This document shows positions 34,544 through 43,545 of a stretch of 64,000 nucleotides of DNA, one piece after another. The notes under the pieces were generated by a model. It searched no databases. It was not told the origin of the DNA and saw only the letters and a program-made list of their open reading frames with translations. Positions within the stretch are counted from its first letter, which is position 1; each line of letters begins with the position of its first letter. The position numbers were made by a program, and so were the translations under genes. This stretch comes from Alphaproteobacteria bacterium. GTDB lineage: Bacteria > Pseudomonadota > Alphaproteobacteria > Oceanibaculales > Oceanibaculaceae. The DNA lies in the NCBI GenBank assembly GCA_018823745.1, contig JAHJHR010000003.1:397183-461182 (forward strand), in the 5' to 3' direction.

Positions 34544-34641
34544 GTCATTCCCGGCCTTGTGCCGGGAATCCAAGGTTCAGCCTACTCGACCAGCATCCAG
34601 AAAGCGGAAGCATGGACCCCCGGCACAAGGCCGGGGGTGAC
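34544..34641. repeat. REP-like inverted palindromic element
   Basis: Two 28-nt arms (34544-34571 and 34614-34641) are reverse complements with 4 mismatches; each arm also contains its own small hairpin (CCCGGCCTTGTGCCGGG). The arms start GTCATTCCCGG and end CCGGGGGTGAC. This form is widespread between genes in alphaproteobacterial genomes. It lies between the convergent LysR and GST 2 genes and may stabilise or end transcripts. Confidence 0.85.
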
Positions 34642-34664
34642 GGTCTTAGAGGGCTGCGGAATTC

Positions 34665-35285
34665 CTACGCGGCCGGGCGCGGCAGGGCGTCCTGCGGGGT
34701 CTTCATGCCGGGCAGCGCGGCCATGCGCGTCATCCAGGACTGGATCGCCGGATAGGCATCCAGCGAGATTTCCGCATCGCCGGCATAGGCGGCGGTGACG
34801 AAGCAGGCGATGTCGGCCACACTCGGCTGGGCGCCGACCAGATACTCCTTGCCGGTGAGGGCTTCGTTCAGCATGCCGAGTGCGCGTTCGCCCCGGCCCT
34901 TGAAGAAGGCGATCACGTCCGGCGCACCATTGTAGAACAGGCGCTGGGCACGGGTGGAGGCGATGCCGGGATACATCAGGTCGGCCTCCCAGAACAGCCA
35001 TTCGCGGATCTGCTGCTTTTCCGCCGGGGTCGTGCCGTCGAATTTGCCGGTCTTGGCCGCCAGATCCAGCAGGGTGGCGCCGGACTGCGTCATCGGAACG
35101 CCATCGGCAACCAGCACCGGCACCTGGCCCCATTTGTTCAGCTTCAGGAAATCCGGCGTCTTGCTTTCGCCGGCGCGCAGATTGACATGCTTGTAGTCAT
35201 AGGCAAGGCCGCAGAGATCGAGCATCAGGCCGATCTTCACGCAGGGCATGGAGAGAAAAGTGCCGTAAAGCGTATAGCTGGACAT
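34665..35285 (-). CDS. Glutathione S-transferase family protein (GST 2)
   Basis: Protein of 206 aa. The thioredoxin-fold part is SYTLYGTFLSMPCVKIGLMLDLCGLAYDYKHVNL, then LNKWGQVPVLVADG and the TQSGATLLDLAAKTG turn. The helical part has GAQPSVADIACFVTAAYAGDAEI. The active-site region reads SMPCVK, so a cysteine near residue 15 may replace the usual Ser/Tyr. It lies 140 bp downstream of the REP element and 79 bp from the phosphatase gene on the same strand. Function beyond glutathione binding is not predictable. Confidence 0.87.
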   Translation of the reverse strand: MSSYTLYGTFLSMPCVKIGLMLDLCGLAYDYKHVNLRAGESKTPDFLKLNKWGQVPVLVADGVPMTQSGATLLDLAAKTGKFDGTTPAEKQQIREWLFWEADLMYPGIASTRAQRLFYNGAPDVIAFFKGRGERALGMLNEALTGKEYLVGAQPSVADIACFVTAAYAGDAEISLDAYPAIQSWMTRMAALPGMKTPQDALPRPAA

Positions 35286-35364
35286 GGGTCCTCCGGTTCG
35301 GTAACCGCCTTGTGGCGGCCCCCGATGAAGGCCGGTGAAGGCCCCGGCGTCAAGGCCGCTATCG

Positions 35365-35823
35365 TCAGACCTGGGGTGTCAGGGGAGCAGGAAAACGTTC
35401 CTTGAGCCGCGTCATCAGGCTGTCGCGCACCTGGCGATAGGCGGCCAGCCGCGCCTCCCGGCTGCCTTCATAGGCAGTGGCGTCCAGCGTCGGCCAGTAT
35501 TCGACCTCGCAGGCCATGGTGCGGGTCATCTCCACCGCCTTGTGCTGTGCCTCGGGCGACAGCGAGATGACGAGATCGAAGGAGGTATCCAGCAACTCGT
35601 CGAAGCTCTTGCCGCGATGGCGCGAGATATCGATGCCGATCTCGCGCATCACCTCGGCCGCGAAGGGGTCCAGCTCGCCGCCGCGCACGCCGACCGAATC
35701 GACATAGACCCGCTTGCCATACAGGGATTTCAGGATGCCCTCGGCCATCGGCGAGCGCACCGCATTCAGCGAGCAGGCAAACAGGACGGAGCCGGGCAGA
35801 TCACGCGATATCATCCCCCTCAC
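35365..35823 (-). CDS. Low molecular weight phosphotyrosine phosphatase-like protein
   Basis: Protein of 152 aa with the P-loop CSLNAVRSP (CX5R; Cys17, Arg23) near the N-terminus and a general-acid Asp candidate in [13 protein letters not shown] near residue 113, the layout of LMW phosphatases and arsenate reductases. Start is a GTG that overlaps the stop of the UPF0262 gene by 4 nt; an ATG nine bases in could also serve. The hisD-UPF0262-LMW phosphatase order is recurrent in alphaproteobacteria, but the substrate is not known. Confidence 0.85.
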   Translation of the reverse strand: MRGMISRDLPGSVLFACSLNAVRSPMAEGILKSLYGKRVYVDSVGVRGGELDPFAAEVMREIGIDISRHRGKSFDELLDTSFDLVISLSPEAQHKAVEMTRTMACEVEYWPTLDATAYEGSREARLAAYRQVRDSLMTRLKERFPAPLTPQV

Positions 35824-36311
35824 CCCCGGATATGCAGGACGCAGATGAGGGTGAAGAGCCGGCGGGCGGTCTTGAAATCGACATCGACCTTGCCGGCCAG
35901 CCGCTCACGCAGCAATTCGGAGCCTTCGTTGTGTAAGCCGCGCCGCCCCATGTCGATGGCCTCGATCTGGGAGGGCGTGGCGCGCCGGATCGCCTGGTAA
36001 TAGCTTTCGCAGATCGTGAAATAATCCTTCACGATCCGCCGGAAGGAGGTGATCGGCAACTGCACCTCCGCCACCCGGACATCCTCGACGCTGCGGATAT
36101 CCATGACGAGGCGGTTATCCTCGATCGACAGGCTCAGATGATACGGCCCGCCCTCATGGCCGCAGGGTGCGAAGCTGTTTTCCTCCAGCAGATCGTAGAT
36201 CGCGACGGCCCGTTCATGCTCGACCTCCGGGCTGCGCCGGACAACCGTGCGCTCGTCAAGCGCGATCTTGACGAGGCGCTGGGTGGCGGTGCCGTCTGGC
36301 GCGCCGGCCAA
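35820..36311 (-). CDS. UPF0262 family protein
   Basis: Protein of 163 aa matching UPF0262, an alphaproteobacterial family without known function. Identifying stretches: [36 protein letters not shown] (seen in pieces), [28 protein letters not shown] and [23 protein letters not shown]. Start is a TTG at 36311, just 3 bp after the hisD stop. No signal peptide or membrane segment. It is part of the his operon by position. Confidence 0.9.
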   Translation of the reverse strand: MAGAPDGTATQRLVKIALDERTVVRRSPEVEHERAVAIYDLLEENSFAPCGHEGGPYHLSLSIEDNRLVMDIRSVEDVRVAEVQLPITSFRRIVKDYFTICESYYQAIRRATPSQIEAIDMGRRGLHNEGSELLRERLAGKVDVDFKTARRLFTLICVLHIRG

Positions 36312-36314
36312 GCG

Positions 36315-37619
36315 TCAGATGTCCTTCGGCTGGCCCAGCCTCACGGAAACGGAGCGGGCATGGGCGTCGAGCCCCTCGGCCTCGGCGAGGGTGACAGCCG
36401 CCGGGCCGATGCGGGCCAGACTGTCGGGATCGCAGCGGATGATCGTGCTCCGCTTCATGAAATCAAGAACGCCAAGCCCCGACGAGAAGCGCGCCGTGCG
36501 CGAGGTCGGCAGCACATGGTTCGGCCCGGCGACGTAATCACCGATGGCTTCCGGCGTATGCCGGCCCAGGAAGATCGAGCCGGCATTGCGGATGCGCGAC
36601 GCCAGCGCATCGGGATCGGCCACCGCCAGCTCCAGATGCTCAGGCGCAATGCTGTCGACCAGCGGCACGGCCTGCTCCAGACGCTCCACGACGATGATGG
36701 CGCCGTAATTCTGCCAGCTGCGGCCAGCGATCTCGCCGCGCGGCAGCACCGCCAGCTGGCGCTCGACGGCGGCGGCCACGGCATCAGCAAACAGCGAATC
36801 ATCGGTGATCAGCACCGATTGCGCATCGTCGGAATGCTCGGCCTGGCTCAGCAGATCGGCGGCGATCCAGTCGGGATCATTGTCGCGGTCGGCAACAACC
36901 AGGATTTCCGACGGGCCAGCGATCGAATCGATGCCCACCATGCCGAAGACCTGGCGCTTGGCTTCGGCGACATAGGCATTGCCAGGGCCGACGATCTTGT
37001 CGACCGGCTGGATGGTCTCGGTGCCATAGGCCAGCGCGGCCACTGCCTGCGCCCCGCCCAGACGGTAGATTTCCGTCACGCCAGCCAGCTTGGCCGCTGC
37101 CAGCACCAGCGGGTTCAGCACGCCATCCGGCGTCGGCACGGTCATGACGATGCGCGGCACACCCGCCACCTTGGCCGGCAGGGCATTCATCAGTACCGAA
37201 CTGGGATAGGCCGCCAGCCCGCCCGGCACATAGAGGCCAACAGCCTCCACCGCGGTCCAGCGCAGGCCAAGCTCCACGCCCTGGGCATCGGTATAGGCGA
37301 AGCCTTCGGGCAGCTGCCGCTGGTGAAAGGATTCGATACGGCCGGCCGCGATCTTCAGCGCCTCGATATGCGCCGCATCGCAGGCCGCGAAGGCGGCGTC
37401 AACTTCAGCCGCCGGGATATGCATCGTCCAGGGGGTCAGGGTCAGCCGGTCGAATTTCTGGGTATACTCCAGAACAGCGGCATCGCCCTCGGCGCGCACG
37501 CGCTTCACGATATCGCTGACGACGCCGGTGACATCGACACCATTGTCGCGGTTTTCTGCCAGGAAGGCGGCGAAATCCTGCGCGAAGCCGGGCTCGGTGA
37601 TGGTCAGTCTACGCGGCAT
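36315..37619 (-). CDS. hisD: Histidinol dehydrogenase
   Basis: Zinc- and NAD-dependent enzyme of 434 aa that performs the last two oxidations of histidine synthesis. Landmarks: [89 protein letters not shown] (zinc-site Gln/His region) and SIAPEHLEL with the catalytic Glu-His. Length is normal. It overlaps hisG by 11 nt and is followed by UPF0262 3 bp later, so it sits in the middle of one operon. Confidence 0.96.
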   Translation of the reverse strand: MPRRLTITEPGFAQDFAAFLAENRDNGVDVTGVVSDIVKRVRAEGDAAVLEYTQKFDRLTLTPWTMHIPAAEVDAAFAACDAAHIEALKIAAGRIESFHQRQLPEGFAYTDAQGVELGLRWTAVEAVGLYVPGGLAAYPSSVLMNALPAKVAGVPRIVMTVPTPDGVLNPLVLAAAKLAGVTEIYRLGGAQAVAALAYGTETIQPVDKIVGPGNAYVAEAKRQVFGMVGIDSIAGPSEILVVADRDNDPDWIAADLLSQAEHSDDAQSVLITDDSLFADAVAAAVERQLAVLPRGEIAGRSWQNYGAIIVVERLEQAVPLVDSIAPEHLELAVADPDALASRIRNAGSIFLGRHTPEAIGDYVAGPNHVLPTSRTARFSSGLGVLDFMKRSTIIRCDPDSLARIGPAAVTLAEAEGLDAHARSVSVRLGQPKDI

Positions 37620-38289
37620 TGCCCAGCTCCTGCGAGGCGGCGCGGAACCGGTCGATCCAGTAGGTCACCTGTTCCGGACGTGTCTTCAGCGCCGAGCGGT
37701 TGACGGCCAGGCGCGAGGAAATTTCCGCGATCTTCTCCACCTCGACCAGGCCATTCGCCTTCAGCGTCGAGCCGGTCGAGACCAGATCGACGATGCGCCG
37801 GCACAGCCCGAGGGTGGGGGCCAGCTCCATCGCACCATTCAGCTTGATGCACTCCGCCTGCACGCCGCGCGCCGCGAAATGCCGGCGGGTGATTTCCGGA
37901 TATTTGGTGGCGACGCGGACATGGCTCCAGCGCTGCGGATCGTCGCGGCCGGCCAGATCGGCAGGCTCCGCCACGGACAGCCGGCACTTGCCGATGCCCA
38001 GATCGAGCGGCGAATAGATTTCCGGATAGGTGAATTCCATCAGCACATCGCTGCCGGCCACGCCGATATGCGCCGCGCCGAAGGCAACGAAGGTGGCGAC
38101 ATCGAAGCTGCGCACGCGGATGATGCTGACTTCCGGGCGGTTGGTGGCAAAGGTGAGCTGGCGCGAATGCTCGTCCTCGAACGCCGCCTCCGGCTCGATC
38201 CCGGCATGGCGGACCAGCGGCATGACCTCGGTGAGGATACGGCCCTTCGGCAGTGCCAGGACCAGCCTGTCATTCGCGTTCGCGGACAT
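37609..38289 (-). CDS. hisG: ATP phosphoribosyltransferase, short form
   Basis: Catalytic subunit of 226 aa for the first step of histidine synthesis. [16 protein letters not shown] at the start, [19 protein letters not shown] in the middle and the phosphoribosyl-binding loop [14 protein letters not shown] near residue 185. The protein lacks the C-terminal regulatory domain of long HisG, so it belongs to the short form, which needs HisZ for activity and feedback control; hisZ is not in this window. It is the first gene of the hisG-hisD-UPF0262-phosphatase operon. Confidence 0.95.
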   Translation of the reverse strand: MSANANDRLVLALPKGRILTEVMPLVRHAGIEPEAAFEDEHSRQLTFATNRPEVSIIRVRSFDVATFVAFGAAHIGVAGSDVLMEFTYPEIYSPLDLGIGKCRLSVAEPADLAGRDDPQRWSHVRVATKYPEITRRHFAARGVQAECIKLNGAMELAPTLGLCRRIVDLVSTGSTLKANGLVEVEKIAEISSRLAVNRSALKTRPEQVTYWIDRFRAASQELGNAA

Positions 38290-38461
38290 GATGCGTCTTC
38301 CAATTAGGCGCGTGGTGAGGCGCCAGCGGCAATGGACCGCTTGACCTAGGCGCAGTTGGCGCCAGTGTCAACGTCTCTAGGCAGAAGGGCATGGTTGGCC
38401 CAGCAGGAAACCTGCCCCTCTTCGGCTATGCTTGGTGTATGAAGTGAGGGCCGGTCACTAT

Positions 38462-39670
38462 ATGGAAAATCGCATGAACAGCGATAAGACAAGTACCAGC
38501 ATAGCACATCCGCAGGACGCCCTGTCCGGCGCGCGGCGGGTGGAGTTCCAGCGTCTTGATGGCGATTACCGGTCGAGTTTCGAGCGCGCCCCGGTAGGCC
38601 TGTACCGGTCCACGCCGGATGGCCAGGTGGTGCGCGCCAACCCTGCCCTGGTCGCCCTGAACGGCTATCGTGACGAACGCGACATGCTGGATGATCTGCG
38701 CAGCAACGGCAACGACTGGTACGTCGACCCCACGCGCCGCAGCGACTTCCACGAGCTGATGGCCACGCAGGACCGGGTGCAGGATTTCGTCTCGGAAGTC
38801 TACCGGATGAAAACCCGCGAGCGCATCTGGGTCTCCGAGAACAGCTGGAGTGTGCGGGCAGCGGATGGATCGCTGCTGTTCTATGAAGGTGTCGTCGAGG
38901 ACATTACCCTGCGCGTGAAGGCCCAGACGGAGCTGGCGCAGGCCCGCATCGCCGCCGAAGCGGCCTCGGAGGCGAAAAGCACCTTCCTCGCCGTCATGAG
39001 CCATGAATTGCGCTCGCCCCTGAACGCGATCATCGGGTTTTCGGAGATCATCGCCACGCGCCTCTATGGCCCCAGCGATCCGCGCTATTTCGAATATGCC
39101 GAGGATATCCGCACCAGCGGCACACAGCTGCTGGCGCTGATCGAGGATATTCTCGATCTGTCGAAGATCGGCGCGGGGCAGATGCATCTCCGCGAAAGTG
39201 CCGTCCATATTCCGATGATCGCCACCAGCGTCGTGCGGCTTTTCGCCACCAGCGCCCAGAAGGGCGACCTGAAGCTGATCGTGAATTTCCCGGAAGACTT
39301 TCCGCAGGTGCAGGGCGATGCGCTGCGCCTCAAGCAGGTACTGACCAATCTGGTCGCCAATGCGGTCAAATTCACCCCGGCGGGCGGCATCATCAGCATC
39401 AGCGGCGCCGTGACGCCCGAGTCGCTAAGCTTCTGGGTCGATGATACCGGGATCGGCATGACGCCGGATGAAGCCGCACGCGCCCTCGAACCCTTCACCC
39501 AGATCGAACATGACATGACCCGCAACCGCAGCGGCACCGGCCTGGGCCTGCCGATCAGCCGCGACCTGATCCATCTGCATGGCGGCACCCTGTCCATCGA
39601 CAGCCGCAAGGACGAGGGCACGCGGGTGCTGATCAGCCTGCCCTCCGACAGGGTCATCCCGAACGCCTAG
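38462..39670 (+). CDS. PAS-domain sensor histidine kinase
   Basis: Soluble-looking sensor kinase of 402 aa. The PAS/PAC region covers residues about 30-160 (FERAPVGLYRSTPDGQVVRANPALVALNGY, seen in pieces, then YEGVVEDITLRVKAQ). A short coiled linker is followed by the HisKA box FLAVMSHELRSPLNAIIGFSE with the phospho-accepting His near residue 175. The HATPase part has NLVANAVKFTPAGG (N box), VDDTGIGMT (G1) and GTGLGLPISRDLI (G2). No membrane segment and no receiver domain; no response regulator is adjacent. The start at 38462 is favoured over a TTG 30 bases upstream. It is divergent from hisG. Confidence 0.9.
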   Translation: MENRMNSDKTSTSIAHPQDALSGARRVEFQRLDGDYRSSFERAPVGLYRSTPDGQVVRANPALVALNGYRDERDMLDDLRSNGNDWYVDPTRRSDFHELMATQDRVQDFVSEVYRMKTRERIWVSENSWSVRAADGSLLFYEGVVEDITLRVKAQTELAQARIAAEAASEAKSTFLAVMSHELRSPLNAIIGFSEIIATRLYGPSDPRYFEYAEDIRTSGTQLLALIEDILDLSKIGAGQMHLRESAVHIPMIATSVVRLFATSAQKGDLKLIVNFPEDFPQVQGDALRLKQVLTNLVANAVKFTPAGGIISISGAVTPESLSFWVDDTGIGMTPDEAARALEPFTQIEHDMTRNRSGTGLGLPISRDLIHLHGGTLSIDSRKDEGTRVLISLPSDRVIPNA

Positions 39671-39679
39671 AAGCACCCT

Positions 39680-40891
39680 CTACGATAACGGCGCGGGCGG
39701 TGCCGGCTTCGGACTGAACAGATAGGGCACCAGCCCGGCTAGCAGCGCCAGGGCGGCGGCGGCAAAGATCCAGGCGAAGACCGAGGGCGGCGGCAGGCCG
39801 GCATCGGTGGCCGTCTCCGCAATCGCGCCGAAGCCGGCGGAAGCGATGGCATAGCCCAGGAAGACAAAGGAATTCAGCACGCCGAAGCCCCGCCCCCGCA
39901 CCGCAGGGGCCAGCACGCCCTTGCCCTGCGCCATAAGCAGCGGATGGATATTGCCAATAGTGAACAGCAGGGCGATCAGTGCGACGCTGGCAATCAGGCT
40001 GGCAGCGGGCAGCAGCGCCAGGAGCACCGCCCCGGCGAACGTCAAAATCAGCCAGATTGTCGCGATCCGCTTGGGGTGCCAGCGCCGCACCAGCAGCGGT
40101 ACGGCAAAGGCCGAGAGCAGCCCGCACAGGCTGGCAACGGTCATCGCCTCACCACGCCGCACCGCGTCCAGGCCGAAGACCTCGGCCAGATAGGGCCCGC
40201 CCCAGGCATTGCGGAAGGTGATGCCGGCGGCCAGCACCAGGCAGGCGGGAATAAGCGTCCACAGCACCGGCAGGCGCAGCAAAGCAAGGCAGCCGCGCAG
40301 GGTCTCGCCGGCCGTCTCGCTGACCTGACCGGCAGGTTTCACGTCGCGGACATAGCGCAACACGCCCAGCAGGGTCAGGAAAGTCAGCACCGAAGCCACC
40401 GCCAGCGCGCTGCGCCAGCCGAACAGATAGGTCGCCCAGCCCAGCGGCGCCGCCGCCATGAAGGCGCCGGCAGTTCCGATGGCGCTGGTCAGGGTGATGG
40501 TCTGGACGAAGCGCTGTTCCGGCAGGTGGTGCGAGGCGTAATAGACCAGCGCCATGAACAGCGGCGCACAGGCCAGGCCGAGGCCAATCTGTGCCAGCAC
40601 GGCCAGGCCATAGCTGGGCGTCGCGGCAAACAGGGCGGCACTGGCCACGCCCAGCCCCAACAGCAGGGTCACAGGGCGGCCAACGCCGAACCGGTCGAAG
40701 GCAATGCCGACAGGTATCTGCGCCAGTGCAAAGGACAGGAAGAAGGTCGAGGACAGCCAGCCGAACATCGCTGGCGTCATCACCAGCTCCGCCATCAGCT
40801 CCGGCGCAATGACGGCCAGGAAGCTGCGGAAGAACTGGCTGAGCACGACGGCAAAGGTGAGGACCGCCACGGCCTTGGTGGTGGCACGCAT
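39680..40891 (-). CDS. Major facilitator superfamily transporter
   Basis: Inner-membrane protein of 403 aa with about 12 hydrophobic segments. QFFRSFLAVIAPELMAELVMTPAMFGWLSSTFFLSFALAQIPVGIAFDRFG (seen in pieces) carries MFS motif A-like sequence, and RNAWGGPYLAEVFGLDAVRRGEAM is typical of uncharacterised alphaproteobacterial MFS proteins. Substrate unknown. It is convergent with the PAS kinase (9 bp between stops) and lies 6 bp after the DUF2948 gene on the same strand, so it is probably expressed with murA-DUF2948. Confidence 0.85.
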   Translation of the reverse strand: MRATTKAVAVLTFAVVLSQFFRSFLAVIAPELMAELVMTPAMFGWLSSTFFLSFALAQIPVGIAFDRFGVGRPVTLLLGLGVASAALFAATPSYGLAVLAQIGLGLACAPLFMALVYYASHHLPEQRFVQTITLTSAIGTAGAFMAAAPLGWATYLFGWRSALAVASVLTFLTLLGVLRYVRDVKPAGQVSETAGETLRGCLALLRLPVLWTLIPACLVLAAGITFRNAWGGPYLAEVFGLDAVRRGEAMTVASLCGLLSAFAVPLLVRRWHPKRIATIWLILTFAGAVLLALLPAASLIASVALIALLFTIGNIHPLLMAQGKGVLAPAVRGRGFGVLNSFVFLGYAIASAGFGAIAETATDAGLPPPSVFAWIFAAAALALLAGLVPYLFSPKPAPPAPLS

Positions 40892-40897
40892 GGAGGC

Positions 40898-41386
40898 CTA
40901 GCGCGCCTCAACCGGATGATGCGGACGGAAGATGGTGGGCCAGGGCTCGCCGAAATCCTCGACCACGATGTCGGTGCGGGCGACCTCCAGGCGGATCGCC
41001 TTGTCGCCGGCGAAGATCAGATCGACATGCGCGGCCCCGTCGCGCTCCGCCGCCTGCACGGTCAGCAGGTTGAGGAAATCCTCGCGGTCGCGCTGACGGT
41101 CGATGCCGGACAGGCGGGCGCGGTAGACACCCTGCACTGTGATGCCGCACAGCACGCGCTCATAGCGGTCGCCGGCAACGGGTTTTTCCTGCAGCCCCAG
41201 CATCTCCCAGCGGAAACGGTGGGCAACCAGCACAAATTCGCCGGGCACCGCCTCTGCACCCGGCTTGAACGCCATATCCTCCACCGGCACGACGGCATCC
41301 TGCAGATAGGCGGCCATCACCGTCATATCCTCCGCCGTCTCCGCCCGAACTTTCAACGGCCGGTACTCCGTCAAACCCGCCCCCAT
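40898..41386 (-). CDS. DUF2948 family protein
   Basis: Protein of 162 aa matching DUF2948, found almost only in alphaproteobacteria downstream of murA. Typical stretches: RAETAEDMTVMAAYLQDAVVPVEDMAF, LVAHRFRWEM, VLCGITVQGVYRARLSGIDRQ and the DIVVEDFGEPWPT end. No membrane segment, no recognisable catalytic motif. It lies 82 bp after murA on the same strand. Confidence 0.88.
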   Translation of the reverse strand: MGAGLTEYRPLKVRAETAEDMTVMAAYLQDAVVPVEDMAFKPGAEAVPGEFVLVAHRFRWEMLGLQEKPVAGDRYERVLCGITVQGVYRARLSGIDRQRDREDFLNLLTVQAAERDGAAHVDLIFAGDKAIRLEVARTDIVVEDFGEPWPTIFRPHHPVEAR

Positions 41387-41468
41387 TTTCCGTGTCGTCG
41401 CGTTAGGTTAATCATAGCACCGGCGGCCACCCTGTCGGCATTATTCCCGAATCAGGAGCACACCCCAC

Positions 41469-42746
41469 CTAACCCTCTCCGCGCAGCCGCTCGATATCGG
41501 CGCCGCAGGCGGCCAGTTTGGCTTCCAGCCGTTCATAGCCGCGGTCCAGATGGTAGACGCGGTTGATGATGGTCTCGCCCTCGGCGGCCAGCCCGGCCAG
41601 CACCATCGAGACCGAGGCGCGCAGATCGGTTGCCATGACCGGCGCGCCCTTCAGCTTCTCGACGCCGCGGATCATCGCCGAGGAATGGTGGACATTGATG
41701 TTCGCGCCCATGCGGCACAGTTCCGGCACATGCATGAAGCGGTTCTCGAAGATCGTCTCGGTCACCATCGCCGCCCCCTTGGAGACGGTCATCAGCGCCA
41801 TGATCTGCGCCTGAAGATCGGTCGGGAAGCCGGGATAGGGCTCGGTCATCACATCGACGCCGGCCATCATGCCATTGGCGCGGCGGATGCGCAGGCCATC
41901 CTCGAAAGTGTCGATCTTTGCCCCGGCCTCGGTCAGCAGCTTCAGCAGCGCCTCCAGCAGGGTCGGGCAGACACCCGTCAGTTCCAGCTCGCCATCGGTC
42001 ATCACGGCGGCGATGGCATAGGTGCCGGCCTCGATACGGTCAGCGACCACGCGGTGCTCCGCCCCATGCAGGGCGGCGACGCCCTGGATCGTCAGCGTGT
42101 CGGTGCCGATGCCCGACACCTTGCCGCCCATGGCGTTCAGGCAATGGGCAAGGTCGTTCACCTCCGGCTCGCGCGCGGCGTTGACCAGCGTGGTCTCGCC
42201 CTCGGCCAGACAGGCCGCCATCATCAGATTCTCGGTGGCGCCGACGGAGACCTGCGGGAAGACATAGCGGCCGCCCTTCAGCCCCTTGGGTGCCTTGGCA
42301 TGGATATAGCCTTCCTCCAGCACGATCTCGGCGCCCAGCGCCGTCAGGCCCTTCACATGCAGGTCGACCGGCCGGTTGCCGATGGCGCAGCCGCCCGGCA
42401 GCGACACCCGCGCCTCGCCGAAGCGCGCCAGGATCGGCCCCAGCACCAGAACCGAGGCCCGCATCTTGCGCACCAGGTCATAGGGCGCCGTTGTGCTGGT
42501 GATGTTCCCGGCATTCAGCCGCATGGTGCGGCTGCCGTTCTCGCCCTCGACCTCGGTGGTGACGCCATGCTGTTCCAGCAGGGTTGCCATGGTCGCAATG
42601 TCGGCCAGCGCCGGCAAATTGGACAGGGTCAGGGTCTGGTCGCTCAGCAGACAGGCCGCCATCAGCGGCAGGCCGGCATTCTTCGCGCCGCTGATCTGGA
42701 TGCGCCCATGGAGCGGGCGGCCACCCCGAATGCGGATCTTGTCCAT
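41469..42746 (-). CDS. murA: UDP-N-acetylglucosamine 1-carboxyvinyltransferase
   Basis: Cytosolic enzyme of 425 aa performing the first committed step of peptidoglycan synthesis, adding enolpyruvate to UDP-GlcNAc. The start [26 protein letters not shown] holds the catalytic Lys/Asn, [17 protein letters not shown] holds the Cys (near residue 116) that fosfomycin alkylates, and [15 protein letters not shown], then [16 protein letters not shown] hold the acceptor-binding residues. Length is normal. It leads a murA-DUF2948-MFS transcript. Confidence 0.97.
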   Translation of the reverse strand: MDKIRIRGGRPLHGRIQISGAKNAGLPLMAACLLSDQTLTLSNLPALADIATMATLLEQHGVTTEVEGENGSRTMRLNAGNITSTTAPYDLVRKMRASVLVLGPILARFGEARVSLPGGCAIGNRPVDLHVKGLTALGAEIVLEEGYIHAKAPKGLKGGRYVFPQVSVGATENLMMAACLAEGETTLVNAAREPEVNDLAHCLNAMGGKVSGIGTDTLTIQGVAALHGAEHRVVADRIEAGTYAIAAVMTDGELELTGVCPTLLEALLKLLTEAGAKIDTFEDGLRIRRANGMMAGVDVMTEPYPGFPTDLQAQIMALMTVSKGAAMVTETIFENRFMHVPELCRMGANINVHHSSAMIRGVEKLKGAPVMATDLRASVSMVLAGLAAEGETIINRVYHLDRGYERLEAKLAACGADIERLRGEG

Positions 42747-42816
42747 CTAGGTCTCTCGTTCGTCAGGAGGAAAATCGGGGTCAGAGGGTAGTGTGTAGCC
42801 GAGGCGGACACCCCCC

Positions 42817-42996
42817 TCAACCGACAAGCGTGTCATCCTCCGTCTCCGTGGCTTTTTTACGGCCCTCCGCATCCGGCTCTGCTGCTTTTGTCTGTTCGCC
42901 TGCTGCCCGTTCCGCCGTGCGGCCACGGGCCTGCTGCTTGCGCTTCATCAGGTTCTGGCGCAGCGCCTCGGCCAGCCGCGCCGCCTTGTCCGTCAT
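42817..42996 (-). CDS. Small charged hypothetical protein, 59 aa
   Basis: Short frame on the minus strand upstream of murA, from ATG 42996 to TGA 42817. The product begins MTDKAARLAEALRQNLMKRK and continues as a Lys/Arg/Glu/Ala-rich helix ending TEDDTLVG. This kind of tiny, very basic N-terminus with an acidic tail recurs in alphaproteobacterial genomes, with no known function. An AAGGGA purine run precedes the ATG. It may be co-transcribed with murA, 70 bp downstream. Confidence 0.7.
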   Translation of the reverse strand: MTDKAARLAEALRQNLMKRKQQARGRTAERAAGEQTKAAEPDAEGRKKATETEDDTLVG

Positions 42997-43100
42997 GCTC
43001 TGTGTCCCTTCCGTGAAACGGTCATCGCCCCGTCATGTCCCGGTCACCAAGCCGTCACACCCCGTCACTATATTGCGCCGCAGCAGCAGGGGGACAAAAA

Positions 43101-43235
43101 ATGGGCTTTCTCAGCGCAGTTACCGTCAGCATAGCCATCGGCGTCGTTTTCGCCATTCCCATGGTACGGATGTTCTGCCGTCAGATCGACCGTCACCTGG
43201 ACCAGTCCTTCCCCGCCGATCTGCGCTGGTTCTAG
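43101..43235 (+). CDS. Small single-pass membrane protein, 44 aa
   Basis: Short frame starting at ATG 43101 with a strong ribosome site (GGGGGA, six bases before). The product, beginning MGFLSAVTVSIAIGVVFAIP, has one hydrophobic helix (about residues 3-24), then a basic, His-containing tail ending FPADLRWF. In-frame codons upstream lack a start with a ribosome site. Function unknown. It is divergent from the 59 aa gene, and the 104-bp gap could hold promoters for both. Confidence 0.6.
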   Translation: MGFLSAVTVSIAIGVVFAIPMVRMFCRQIDRHLDQSFPADLRWF

Positions 43236-43445
43236 GCGTCGTCGGAGCGGCTGGCGGAGCGTCGGGCGGACACCCGTCCGGGGCACCGTCTGGGCCCCCG
43301 TCTGGGCCCTGCATATTTTCCGTCATCATGGCTTGCATGCCCCTGCCCGGTATGGCATGTTCCGCCGCGCTTTGGACGGCTGCCCGATGGCAGGCCCGCC
43401 CTGGCAGGGGTCTCGGGCGTTCAGCGCCCCCTTCCGCCCCCGGAT

Positions 43446-43520
43446 GCTGCGGTAGCTCAGTGGTAGAGCACTCCATTGGTAATGGAGAGGTCGAGAGTTC
43501 AATCCTCTCTCGCAGCACCA
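43446..43520 (+). tRNA. tRNA-Thr (anticodon GGT)
   Basis: A 75-nt tRNA including encoded CCA. Acceptor GCTGCGG pairs with TCGCAGC (one G-T pair), D-arm TAGCTCAGTGGTAGAGCA, anticodon stem CTCCA/TGGAG with loop TTGGTAA (anticodon GGT), T-arm GAGAGTTCAATCCTCTC. A six-T run follows within 6 bases. Confidence 0.97.
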
Positions 43521-43545
43521 TTTTTTCCGCCTGATATACCCGTCG

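Noticed and set aside
43281..43312. Short tandem repeat CCGTCTGGGCCC before tRNA-Thr
   Set aside because: Only two copies, low complexity and no neighbouring feature to give it meaning.
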